Source of the DNA: Bacillota bacterium
Lineage (GTDB): Bacteria > Bacillota > Clostridia > Oscillospirales > Ruminococcaceae
Reading direction: 5' to 3'
Assembly (NCBI GenBank): GCA_023440965.1
Contig: JAEZRC010000002.1
Location: forward strand, 1 to 64,000
DNA length: 64,000 nt
Part shown: piece after piece, positions 38,247 through 45,930 of the stretch
Position numbering within the stretch: position 1 is the first letter of the stretch
Layout: each line of letters opens with the position of its first letter
The notes under the pieces: model-generated
Told to the model about the DNA's origin: nothing
What the model saw: only the letters and a program-made list of their open reading frames with translations
The model's database searches: none
Program-made: the position numbers and the translations under genes

Positions 38247-39259
38247 GCTTCAACTTCCTCTCTGACATAATCAAGTGTCATTAGCTTTTCTTTTACTTCC
38301 TCAACACTTAGGCGCTGAGTATTATGTGATGTATACGATTCAATATCTGTTAGCTCAGGAACTCCATCAACAAAGTACTTATCATAATTAAGATCACGTT
38401 TGTCAGCTTCAATTCTAAAATAGCCACCTTCATCAACTGATTTAATTTTTTCTTCAGTGGTCATTAGTGTTTCATAAAGCTTTTCACCGTGACGAGTTCC
38501 AATAATTCTAATTTCATGATTGCCACCAAAAAGCTCATTAACAGCTTGAGCAAGGTCCTGTATAGTAGAAGCAGGTGCCTTTTGAATAAATAAATCGCCT
38601 GGATTAGCATTCTTGAATGCATAAACGACAAGTTCAACAGCTTCATCAAGACTCATTAAAAATCTTGTCATATTTGGGTCGGTGATTGTGAGAGGCTGTC
38701 CATTTTTTATCTGATCAATGAATAAAGGAATAACAGATCCTCTGGAACACATAACATTACCATATCTTGTACATGCTATAATTGTTCTATCAGCTGATAC
38801 AGTTCTTCCTTTTGCAATAATTACCTTTTCCATCATAGCTTTAGAAATACCCATTGCATTTATTGGGTATGCAGCTTTATCTGTTGAAAGACATACAATT
38901 CTTTTTACGCCAGCTTCAATAGCAGCTGTAAGCACATTGTTTGTACCAATAACATTGGTATTTACCGCTTCAAGAGGAAAAAACTCACATGAAGGCACCT
39001 GCTTTAATGCTGCAGCGTGGAATATATAATCTACACCAAACATAGCATCCTTAACGCTCTGATAGTTACGTACATCTCCAATAAAGAATTTAATTTTATC
39101 ATTTTTATACTTTTTTCGCATATCATCCTGTTTTTTCTCGTCACGGGAAAAAATTCGGATTTCTTTTATGTCTGTTGATAGAAATCTATTAAGAACAGCA
39201 TTTCCGAAGCTTCCAGTTCCTCCAGTTATCATAAGAGTTTTGTTTGTAAAATCTGACAT
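38231..39259 (-). CDS. capE: UDP-GlcNAc 4,6-dehydratase/5-epimerase CapE (PseB-equivalent)
   Basis: 342 residues, an extended short-chain dehydrogenase: LMITGGTGSFGNAVLNRFL, GDVRNYQSVKDAM, HAAALKQVPSCEFFP and a modified catalytic region with Met-Lys (DKAAYPINAMGISKAMMEK). The family forms the 4-keto-6-deoxy L-arabino sugar, which is the substrate of both CapF and PseC. No second dehydratase of this type is in the element. It follows the WbuB-like gene by 13 bases. Confidence 0.9.
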   Translation of the reverse strand: MSDFTNKTLMITGGTGSFGNAVLNRFLSTDIKEIRIFSRDEKKQDDMRKKYKNDKIKFFIGDVRNYQSVKDAMFGVDYIFHAAALKQVPSCEFFPLEAVNTNVIGTNNVLTAAIEAGVKRIVCLSTDKAAYPINAMGISKAMMEKVIIAKGRTVSADRTIIACTRYGNVMCSRGSVIPLFIDQIKNGQPLTITDPNMTRFLMSLDEAVELVVYAFKNANPGDLFIQKAPASTIQDLAQAVNELFGGNHEIRIIGTRHGEKLYETLMTTEEKIKSVDEGGYFRIEADKRDLNYDKYFVDGVPELTDIESYTSHNTQRLSVEEVKEKLMTLDYVREEVEAWKNR

Positions 39260-39272
39260 ATCAATAATCTCC

Positions 39273-40463
39273 TTACGAATTTAATATCTGTAGCAAATCT
39301 GCTATAAATTTATCTTTTGTAAAATTGTTTTTATAATACAATCTTGCATTTTCCCCTTTGCTTTTTAGCGGTTCGAATGATTCAATAGCGTTTTGCAATG
39401 CTTTAGCCAAAGCCTTAGCGTCACCAGCACTGACAGCAAAACCAGCATCAGCTTCTTTAATGATTTCTGAAGCAGCACCATCAATTGCTGCAATTATTGG
39501 TTTTCCTGCACTGAAATAACTTTGTAGTTTGCCTGGAATAGTTTTCCCGATAAAGCTATCGCCGTTTAAAGTAAGCAGAAAACAATCAGCAAGCTTGTAA
39601 AATTGTTCCATTTCTGAACGCGGAAATCTACCATGAAAAACAAACTTATCGGAAACCTTTAGTTTTTCAGCTAATTGCTTTATGTTTTCAAGTTCGGAGC
39701 CATCTCCCACAATATGAATAAGATAGTTTTTATCAGTTATTATATATTGAACTGCATTAACAATGCAATCAATATTTTGTACTGAACCAATATTGCCGGC
39801 AAACATAAAATCAATGCACTGATTATCAGTATAGCAACCAGAAATACCAGCATAAACATCTTCCGCATATTGAGGCAAATATACAATTTTATCATCTTGA
39901 ACATTGCACACTTCCATAAGATAGTCCTTAAAAGGTTTTGAAGTGACAGCAACAACATCACATTTTTTGTATATCCATGAGCTGAATGACTTAACAATTT
40001 TAAAAGCTGGATTGGACTCTTTTATGCCCCATGCTTTTAGTGATTCAGGCCATAAATCACAGCAGTATAAAACAAGCTTCTTTTTTGTTCTTTTCTTCAA
40101 AACAACGGCGGCTAGAGCTTGAAATATTGGTGAAGTACCATAAACAAAAATAACATCCGTATTATGCTTTTTACAAAACATTGAATACACAGTCGAGTTA
40201 AGCATAAAAGACATGTAATTCAGAATACGAAAAGGTATTCCTTTGTGTCTTGAAATCATAGAAATTCTTCGTATTTTTGCACCAAGTAATTGTTGTTTTC
40301 TGTTTTTATGATATTTGTATTCTTTTGGAACATAACCAGTAGAATAATCAGGCAATCCAGTTATTACATGAATGTTATGTTTTTTTTCTGATAACTCTTT
40401 GACTATATCATTAATTAAAAAACTATCAGGATAAAAATACTGTGATACTATTTTTATATCCAT
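39273..40463 (-). CDS. WbuB-like glycosyltransferase (GT4)
   Basis: 396 residues of the GT-B fold. The start KIVSQYFYPDSFLINDIVKE, CCDLWPESLKAWG and a C-terminal GT4 site (FMFAGNIGS, FHGRFPRSEMEQFYKLAD) match WbuB, which transfers L-FucNAc in E. coli loci and sits beside the same CapEFG genes. It is first gene of the minus-strand glycan operon, whose promoter must lie in the gap to 40892. Confidence 0.85.
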   Translation of the reverse strand: MDIKIVSQYFYPDSFLINDIVKELSEKKHNIHVITGLPDYSTGYVPKEYKYHKNRKQQLLGAKIRRISMISRHKGIPFRILNYMSFMLNSTVYSMFCKKHNTDVIFVYGTSPIFQALAAVVLKKRTKKKLVLYCCDLWPESLKAWGIKESNPAFKIVKSFSSWIYKKCDVVAVTSKPFKDYLMEVCNVQDDKIVYLPQYAEDVYAGISGCYTDNQCIDFMFAGNIGSVQNIDCIVNAVQYIITDKNYLIHIVGDGSELENIKQLAEKLKVSDKFVFHGRFPRSEMEQFYKLADCFLLTLNGDSFIGKTIPGKLQSYFSAGKPIIAAIDGAASEIIKEADAGFAVSAGDAKALAKALQNAIESFEPLKSKGENARLYYKNNFTKDKFIADLLQILNS

Positions 40464-40892
40464 AAAATATTAACTCCTGTATAAATACATTCACAATTTT
40501 TATCTATAAAATTTTGCATGAAAAACATAACTCAACATAATTGTGACATTTTAATAACATTTATTTTATCACTTAAGTAATGCTAAGTCAATAGTAGCTA
40601 TTTAGTCATTTTCGTTTGTTTTTATATATCATTCTACTGCTAATAAATTTATTATAATTAATTTAAATATATTAGATACAATAAATAGGTATTTTGTCAA
40701 CAGATATAAAACATTAATGTGATTTAGTATATGTATTAGTTTAATATGCTATCTCATTTAATAATAAATAAGATAGCAAAACAATTAGTATTTTTTGAGC
40801 AAAAAATACTTTATTTATTATTGAATGTAATTTGCATTTTGCAATAAAGTATGTTATCATACTTTATATTAAATGTAATGGAAGGTAAAACT
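40464..40892. promoter_or_regulatory. AT-rich divergent region with hairpins between the two glycan transcripts
   Basis: This 429-base gap holds the promoters of the leftward glycan operon and of the rightward sugar-phosphate transferase. Three hairpins precede the latter: GCTATCT/AGATAGC (about 40749-40778), AGTATTTTTT/AAAAAATACT (40786-40811) and AAAGTATG/CATACTTT (40845-40864). No gene or consensus promoter is clear. Confidence 0.45.
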
Positions 40893-42266
40893 ATGGATAC
40901 TAAAGTCGGAATGAAAAAAATAATAGTTTCTCTATTTTCTGTTATTTTATTTCTTGTTCTTACAGTGACTTATACTTATACATGGTATAACTATTATAAT
41001 GAAAGCATGGGATTGTTCAAATTTCAGAAGAGAGGTAACTGGCTGACTATTGCACTATACTTTGCTATTCTTATTATTTTCTTAAGGGTTTTTGAGGCAT
41101 TAAAATTCGGATACCTTAAAAAACAAAACATTTTGTATTCACAGGCTTTGACAATATTATCTGTAAATTTTATTACATATTTTCAGATAAGCCTTATTTC
41201 AAGAAAGCTCGTTGCAGTAAATCCATTGCTAATACTTACGCTTGTTGATTTCATTTTTGCTGCCATTTGGACTTTACTTGCATCATTTATATATTCAAAG
41301 CTATATCCGCCAAGAAGACTTATTATTATTTATGGTAGTTCACTCGCTACAGAGCTTGTTTACAAGATGAGCCAGAGGTATGATAAATATAGAATATGCT
41401 ATTCTTTAAATATTGATTCAGGCCTTGATGCGATAATTGAGACAATACCACAGTTTGATGGTGTAGTAATTTGTGACGTTCCAAGTAAAATTAGGAACGA
41501 CATTCTGAAATATTGCTATGAAAATTCAATTAGAACATATGTTACACCTAAAATATCGGATATTATCGTTAGAAGTGCTGAAAACATTGACCTATTTGAT
41601 ACGCCTATTTTGCTATGTAGAAATACGGGGCTCAATTTATGGCAGAGCTTCTGGAAGAGAATTACTGATGTTATATTATCATTAATAGCCTTAATTATTT
41701 TCTCACCGTTTATGATTATTATTGCATTGGCAATTAAGCTCTATGACAAAGGTCCTGTATTCTATAAACAAAAACGTACTACTATTAATGGCAAGGTCTT
41801 TGATATATTAAAGTTCAGAAGTATGATTGTTGATGCTGAAAAAGATAATAAATCAATTCCGGCAACAGATCATGATCCAAGAATAACACCAGTTGGTAGA
41901 ATAATTCGTGCGATTAGATTAGATGAGCTTCCACAAATTATCAACATACTTATTGGTGATATGAGTATTGTTGGTCCTCGTCCCGAAAGAGTCGAGCATG
42001 TTGAAGAATTCAGCAAGGAAATTCCTGAGTTTAAGTTCAGGCTTAAGGTTAAAGGTGGGCTTACAGGTTACGCTCAGGTTTATGGTAAGTATAATACTAC
42101 AGCGTATGATAAGCTGAGGCTTGATTTGATGTACATCCAGCACTATTCTTTGTTGCTTGATCTAAAGCTAATTCTTTCAACTGTCAAAATTTTGTTTATG
42201 AAAGAAAGCACTGAAGGCTTTGACAAGAGTGTTAAGAATCAAATTGAAAACGAGGATAATAAATAG
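40893..42266 (+). CDS. Polyprenyl-phosphate sugar-1-phosphate transferase
   Basis: 457 residues from ATG at 40893 (GAAGGT upstream). Four or five membrane helices and a nucleotide-binding-like region are followed by the bacterial sugar transferase domain from about 270: KRITDVILSLIALIIFSPF, GPVFYKQKRTTINGKVFDIL, KFRSMIVDAE, RLDELPQIINILIGDMSIVGPRPE and KGGLTGYAQV. It puts the first sugar phosphate on undecaprenyl phosphate to start the repeat unit. The sugar cannot be read from the sequence. It is transcribed opposite to the main operon. Confidence 0.9.
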   Translation: MDTKVGMKKIIVSLFSVILFLVLTVTYTYTWYNYYNESMGLFKFQKRGNWLTIALYFAILIIFLRVFEALKFGYLKKQNILYSQALTILSVNFITYFQISLISRKLVAVNPLLILTLVDFIFAAIWTLLASFIYSKLYPPRRLIIIYGSSLATELVYKMSQRYDKYRICYSLNIDSGLDAIIETIPQFDGVVICDVPSKIRNDILKYCYENSIRTYVTPKISDIIVRSAENIDLFDTPILLCRNTGLNLWQSFWKRITDVILSLIALIIFSPFMIIIALAIKLYDKGPVFYKQKRTTINGKVFDILKFRSMIVDAEKDNKSIPATDHDPRITPVGRIIRAIRLDELPQIINILIGDMSIVGPRPERVEHVEEFSKEIPEFKFRLKVKGGLTGYAQVYGKYNTTAYDKLRLDLMYIQHYSLLLDLKLILSTVKILFMKESTEGFDKSVKNQIENEDNK

Positions 42267-42273
42267 TAAATAC

Positions 42274-42308
42274 AAATACCTTTACAGCATCTGCTATAAA
42301 GGTATTTT
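42274..42308 (+). terminator. Terminator after the sugar-phosphate transferase gene
   Basis: AAATACCTTTA pairs with TAAAGGTATTT around a small inner GC stem, ending in TTTT, 8 bases past the stop. Confidence 0.7.
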
Positions 42309-42386
42309 GAAATTCTATGATTTTTTATGGCAGGTCTAAATTTTTATTCTGTATTAAGGTATATATTATTTTGAAAGGATAATTTA

Positions 42387-43376
42387 ATGAATATTCTCGT
42401 AACAGGTGGTGCGGGATTTATCGGCTCACATACCTGTGTTTCCTTGCTTGAAGCAGGTCACACAGTAGTAATAGCAGATAATCTTTGCAACAGTAAAATC
42501 GAAGCTGTTTATAATATTGAAAAAATAACTGGCAAAACTGTTAAGTTTTATAAAGCTGATGTTGCTATAGAAAAAGAACTTGAGCCTGTATTTATTGATA
42601 ACAATATTGATGGAATTATTCATTTTGCGGGTTTAAAAGCTGTTGGAGAGTCTGTTGAAAAACCTTTGGAATACTACTATAACAATCTTGTAAGTACAAT
42701 GATATTGCTTAAAATGTGCGGTAAATATAAAATCAATAAGTTTGTTTTCAGTTCGTCAGCAACAGTTTATGGCAATAATGAAATTCCTTTTGTTGAAACA
42801 ATGAAATTATTGCCTACTACCAATCCTTACGGGGAAACAAAGGCAATGATTGAGCGTATATTAAAGGATTATGCTAATGCAAATGATAATTTTTGTGTCA
42901 GCGCATTAAGATATTTTAATCCAATTGGTGCACACGAAAGTGGCTTAATTGGTGAAGCACCAAATGGCATTCCCAACAATCTTATGCCTTATATAACAAA
43001 AGTTGCAAAAGGCAAGCTTGAAAAATTAAGAGTGTTTGGCAACGATTATACTACTGTCGATGGAACTGGAGTACGTGATTATATTCACGTTGTTGACCTT
43101 GCGGAAGGACACGTAGCAGCTATTGACTATCTTGAAAAAGGCTTTAATGTTTATAACCTTGGAACAGGAAAGGGAACTTCTGTTTTCCAGCTTATTCACG
43201 CTTTTGAGGAAGCTAACAGCATAAAAATCCCATACGATGTTGTTGAAAGACGTGCAGGTGATATTGCAGAGTTTTATGCAGCAACAAAAAAAGCAAAGGA
43301 TGTTCTTGGTTGGGAAGCTAAAAGAGATATCTATCAAATGTGCAAGGACGCATGGAAATTTGAGAAGAATAATTAA
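42387..43376 (+). CDS. galE: UDP-glucose/UDP-GlcNAc 4-epimerase
   Basis: 329 residues. NAD-binding ILVTGGAGFIGSHTCVSL, then catalytic SSSATVYG and NPYGETKAMIE (Tyr-x3-Lys) and GTGVRDYIHVVDLAEGH. It interconverts the gluco and galacto forms of UDP-hexoses, supplying UDP-Gal or UDP-GalNAc for the glycan. It is last gene of the element, 91 bases before the attachment core, and appears to have its own promoter. Confidence 0.95.
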   Translation: MNILVTGGAGFIGSHTCVSLLEAGHTVVIADNLCNSKIEAVYNIEKITGKTVKFYKADVAIEKELEPVFIDNNIDGIIHFAGLKAVGESVEKPLEYYYNNLVSTMILLKMCGKYKINKFVFSSSATVYGNNEIPFVETMKLLPTTNPYGETKAMIERILKDYANANDNFCVSALRYFNPIGAHESGLIGEAPNGIPNNLMPYITKVAKGKLEKLRVFGNDYTTVDGTGVRDYIHVVDLAEGHVAAIDYLEKGFNVYNLGTGKGTSVFQLIHAFEEANSIKIPYDVVERRAGDIAEFYAATKKAKDVLGWEAKRDIYQMCKDAWKFEKNN

Positions 43377-43394
43377 ATACTTTAAAATATTACG

Positions 43395-43427
43395 AAACCT
43401 CTACCGCTTAACCTGCGATGGAGGTTT
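43395..43427 (+). terminator. Terminator after galE
   Basis: AAACCTC pairs with GAGGTTT around an inner CGC/GCG, ending in T. It lies between galE and the element end, and its right arm overlaps the stop of the severed feoB N-half on the other strand. Confidence 0.6.
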
Positions 43428-44770
43428 TATGTGTAATGATATAAAAAAATCCAGCTATCAACCACCCACATGGTCAGTGCTTGCTTGCCACAGGCGTTAC
43501 ACTTTTTGAATTGTTTATCAAGGTTAAATGCAATTCTTGGAAGAAAGCCAGAATCCTCAAGTAATGTGAAAAGCGGGAAGAATATTGCCATCGGTGGTAG
43601 CATAACGGATACTACCCACGCAAGAACTCTATACACTCCAAATATAAGCATTTCGTATAGGAATTTCGGTGCATGAATATATTTTGCAAAATCAACAAGT
43701 TTATCCTCAACCCAGAACAGTCCATCTGAAAGAAGTTGTGATGGATAATTTGCTCCTGTTATTGTAATCCAAAAGATTACGAGTAAAGCTAAAATCATTA
43801 TGGGGTAGCCTATTAAACGACTTGCAAGTAGCTTATCAATCTTTCTGTCACGGCTGTTGTATGTATTATTGTTGAATTTAACTGTGTCACTGCATATTCC
43901 TTCAGCAGTAATAATAAGGCAGGAAACTATTTTATTTTTTAGCTCTTCTGAGTCTATTTTGTTCCTGTTAAGATAATCTATTGCACTATCAACAGCATTG
44001 CTCACAGTGTTATCACTCAGAATATCTGAGCCAAGATAAGTATTGACTTCATTGATGAGCGTATGGTCATAATCAAGAAGCTTTAGTGAAAGCCATCTGG
44101 AATTAATTTTGTTTGTAACATAATTTTCAATAGCTGGCTTTATTTTATTAATAGCAGTTTCAATCTGAGATATGTATTTTATTGTAAGAGTTTCTGATTT
44201 ATTTTCCTCAGTAAAAAGTGTTTCAAGAGCGCTCATAAGCCTATCCATATCTTTTTTCTTTCTTGCGGAAATTCCTACGACGGGAACGCCAAGTTCTTTT
44301 GATATCTCTTCAATGTCTATTGTAATGTTTTTCTTTTTTGCCTCGTCCATAAGATTTATACATACAAGAACCTTTTTGGTGATTTCCATTGTTTGAAGCA
44401 CAAGATTCAGGTTCCTTTCAAGGCAGGTAGCATCGCATACCACAATAACAGCATCAGGCTCACCAAAGCAGATATAATTTCGTGCAACCTCTTCTTCTGC
44501 TGAATGAGCCATAAGTGAATATGTACCAGGGATATCAACAAACACATAGCCTTGGTTATTAAATGAGCAATAGCCTTGTGCGTTTGTTACTGTTTTTCCT
44601 GGCCAGTTACCAGTATGCTGATTAAGACCGGTTAAATTATTGAAAATTGTACTTTTACCGACATTTGGATTGCCAGCAAGGGCGATTACTCTGTCGGTAT
44701 CCTTCCGCTTTTTTACAACAAGACTGTTTTCTGAGGCTTTAATTCCCGTCGATTTATTTGTCAATCCCAT
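43427..44770 (-). CDS. feoB: FeoB N-terminal half, severed by the serine-recombinase element
   Basis: 447 residues from ATG at 44770 (AGAAGGTG upstream). The GTPase domain has G1 GNPNVGKST (33-41), DIPGTYS and NLMDE, then a helical region and the first membrane helices and gate up to CGKQALTM. After the crossover core the frame continues into the element for 13 foreign residues, WVVDSWIFLYHYT, and stops. Upstream feoA and the GTPase half can still be made, but half of the permease is missing, so Fe(II) uptake by this copy should be abolished. Excision restores the gene. Confidence 0.93.
   Translation of the reverse strand: MGLTNKSTGIKASENSLVVKKRKDTDRVIALAGNPNVGKSTIFNNLTGLNQHTGNWPGKTVTNAQGYCSFNNQGYVFVDIPGTYSLMAHSAEEEVARNYICFGEPDAVIVVCDATCLERNLNLVLQTMEITKKVLVCINLMDEAKKKNITIDIEEISKELGVPVVGISARKKKDMDRLMSALETLFTEENKSETLTIKYISQIETAINKIKPAIENYVTNKINSRWLSLKLLDYDHTLINEVNTYLGSDILSDNTVSNAVDSAIDYLNRNKIDSEELKNKIVSCLIITAEGICSDTVKFNNNTYNSRDRKIDKLLASRLIGYPIMILALLVIFWITITGANYPSQLLSDGLFWVEDKLVDFAKYIHAPKFLYEMLIFGVYRVLAWVVSVMLPPMAIFFPLFTLLEDSGFLPRIAFNLDKQFKKCNACGKQALTMWVVDSWIFLYHYT
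43451..43480 (-). other. Attachment site at the feoB N-side junction
   Basis: Inside the element lies the arm CCAGCTATCAACCA (43451-43464), then CCC and the core ACA at 43468-43470. Host feoB begins at 43471. The arm is the inverse of the one at 25103-25116 (13 of 14 match). Confidence 0.85.
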
Positions 44771-44794
44771 TTCTAACACCTTCTTTTATAAAGT

Positions 44795-44826
44795 ACGGAA
44801 TATGAGAGGTAGCACTCATATTCCGT
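44795..44826 (-). terminator. Hairpin between feoA and feoB (attenuator-like)
   Basis: ACGGAATATGAG and CTCATATTCCGT form a perfect 12-bp stem with an 8-base loop, between the feoA stop and the feoB ribosome site. No clear T-run follows on the minus strand, so it may partially attenuate, or stabilise the feoA message. Confidence 0.55.
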
Positions 44827-44832
44827 TTTAGA

Positions 44833-45066
44833 CTAATGAGCAACAATAATGTTTGTTGAGTCTTCTGATCTGAGGGCAATAACAGCACCTCTTATAAAAT
44901 AAGCAATAGGGTCACCGGTCGGGCTTGATTGAAGACGTTCAATTTCAGTTCCTTCTATAACCCCTATGTCCTGCAAACGTCTTTTGATACTGCCCTCAGA
45001 CAAGAGCTTTACGACTTTTGCCTTATCTCCTTCTTTAAGATTCTTTAATGATGTAATATTATTCAT
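44833..45066 (-). CDS. feoA: FeoA, ferrous iron transport accessory protein
   Basis: 77 residues, an SH3-like FeoA: LKNLKEGDKAKVVKL, RRLQDIGVIEGTEIERL, SPTGDPIAYFIRGAVIALR. It is cytoplasmic and supports FeoB. It is intact and first in the feoAB operon, diverging from the DtxR/MntR-type gene across a near-palindrome at 45096-45116. Confidence 0.95.
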   Translation of the reverse strand: MNNITSLKNLKEGDKAKVVKLLSEGSIKRRLQDIGVIEGTEIERLQSSPTGDPIAYFIRGAVIALRSEDSTNIIVAH

Positions 45067-45095
45067 ATGTTTATTCCTCGTTAAATATATTAGTG

Positions 45096-45116
45096 TAAGG
45101 AAACTTTATTTCCTAA
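45096..45116. promoter_or_regulatory. Candidate metal-regulator operator
   Basis: TAAGGAAA and TTTCCTAA, 5 bases apart, match as inverted repeats at 7 of 8 positions. The site lies in the 110-base gap between divergent feoA and the DtxR/MntR-type gene and could be bound by that regulator to repress both. Confidence 0.5.
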
Positions 45117-45176
45117 AGCTATTATATGAAGAAGATGGTTTTTTGTCACAAAAAAAGTTTTAAAGGCGGTGAAAAA

Positions 45177-45590
45177 GTGGACGAATCTAATTTTCATACT
45201 ATGAAAGGTTATCAGCTTATTGAAAACTCTGCTGTTACGCCAGCTATTGAAGATTATCTTGAAATGATATGCAGAATTCACAAAGTCAATGATGTTATAA
45301 GAGTAAGCGAACTTGCAAAATTATTGAATGTAAGGCAATCATCTGTTACAAAAATGCTTAACAATCTAAATGATCTTGAGCTTGTTGAGTATCAGAAATA
45401 CGGCTATATAAAACCAACGAGAAAAGGCCTTGAGCTTGGGAATTATCTTCTTTACAGACATTCTGTTCTGAACGATTTTCTATGTTATATTAATAAAAGC
45501 GAAAGTGAAACAGAACAAGTGGAGAAAATTGAGCATTTTTTCGACAGGAGAACGATAGATAATCTTAATAAGTTCAATAGTTCATTATAA
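45177..45590 (+). CDS. DtxR/MntR-type metal-dependent regulator (short form)
   Basis: 138 residues from GTG at 45177, behind AAGGCGG; a frame from 45126 lacks a ribosome site. The winged helix (about 22-85) has YLEMICRIHKVNDVIRVSEL, RQSSVTKMLNNLNDLELV and YGYIKPTRKGLELG. The dimerisation and metal-site region (LLYRHSVLNDFL) follows, and there is no C-terminal SH3-like domain. It likely senses Fe(II) or Mn(II) and controls feoAB. It is probably still active although feoB is broken. Confidence 0.85.
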   Translation: MDESNFHTMKGYQLIENSAVTPAIEDYLEMICRIHKVNDVIRVSELAKLLNVRQSSVTKMLNNLNDLELVEYQKYGYIKPTRKGLELGNYLLYRHSVLNDFLCYINKSESETEQVEKIEHFFDRRTIDNLNKFNSSL

Positions 45591-45668
45591 TTATATTGAC
45601 TTTTAATTGGTTGTCTGTTATAATTAACATTGTAAAAATATTACATTTTTTAGAAGGAAGTAATAAAA

Positions 45669-45854
45669 ATGAATATGCCAATGAATTCAGTAATTCTACT
45701 CAGTTATGTCAACACTCAGTTAAGGGATAATTATGTTGATCTTGATGACCTCTGCAAGGGGCTTGATTGGAGTAAGAGCGAAATTATCTATCATCTTTTA
45801 AAAATCAACTACGAATACAACGAAAGCAGTAATCAGTTCAAGCTTAAGGATTAA
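45669..45854 (+). CDS. DUF4250 protein
   Basis: 61 residues (MNSVILLSYVNTQLRDNYVD, then LDDLCKGLDWSKSEI, ending in YEYNESSNQFKLKD). It matches DUF4250, a small soluble family of Clostridia and Bacteroidetes with no known function. GAAGGAAG lies ahead of the ATG. The gene has its own spacing after the regulator. Confidence 0.85.
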   Translation: MNMPMNSVILLSYVNTQLRDNYVDLDDLCKGLDWSKSEIIYHLLKINYEYNESSNQFKLKD

Positions 45855-45930
45855 CATAATAATCCATTTTGTTTGACTGCTGATAAAAATGGTATTATAA
45901 TTTGTTTAATAAATTCGAGGGGGATGTAAA

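Larger units (their letters stand above)
25099..43470. mobile_element. 18.4-kb serine-recombinase element with capsule/nonulosonate cargo, inserted in feoB
   Basis: The unit between the two TGT cores is 18,372 bp, counting one core. It carries its own large serine recombinase next to one end and twelve glycan genes transcribed towards it, plus two in the opposite direction. Removing it at the core joins the feoB halves in frame (1303 + 842 bases = 715 codons with stop). Circularising it yields a 38-bp dyad attP-like site. There are no conjugation, replication or phage structural genes, so transfer between cells would need help from other elements. The host strand disrupted is the coding strand of an iron transporter. 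Confidence 0.88.

Noticed and set aside
40740..40870. Invertible promoter ahead of the sugar-phosphate transferase
   Set aside because: The inverted repeats are short hairpins, and no pair flanks a promoter-sized segment.
25099..43470. Element as a conjugative element or prophage
   Set aside because: No relaxase, type IV secretion, replication or phage structural gene is present.
25096..43470. feoB split as a simple assembly error
   Set aside because: The recombinase at the boundary, the dyad arms and the exact frame restoration are hard to explain by misassembly, although only reads can settle it.
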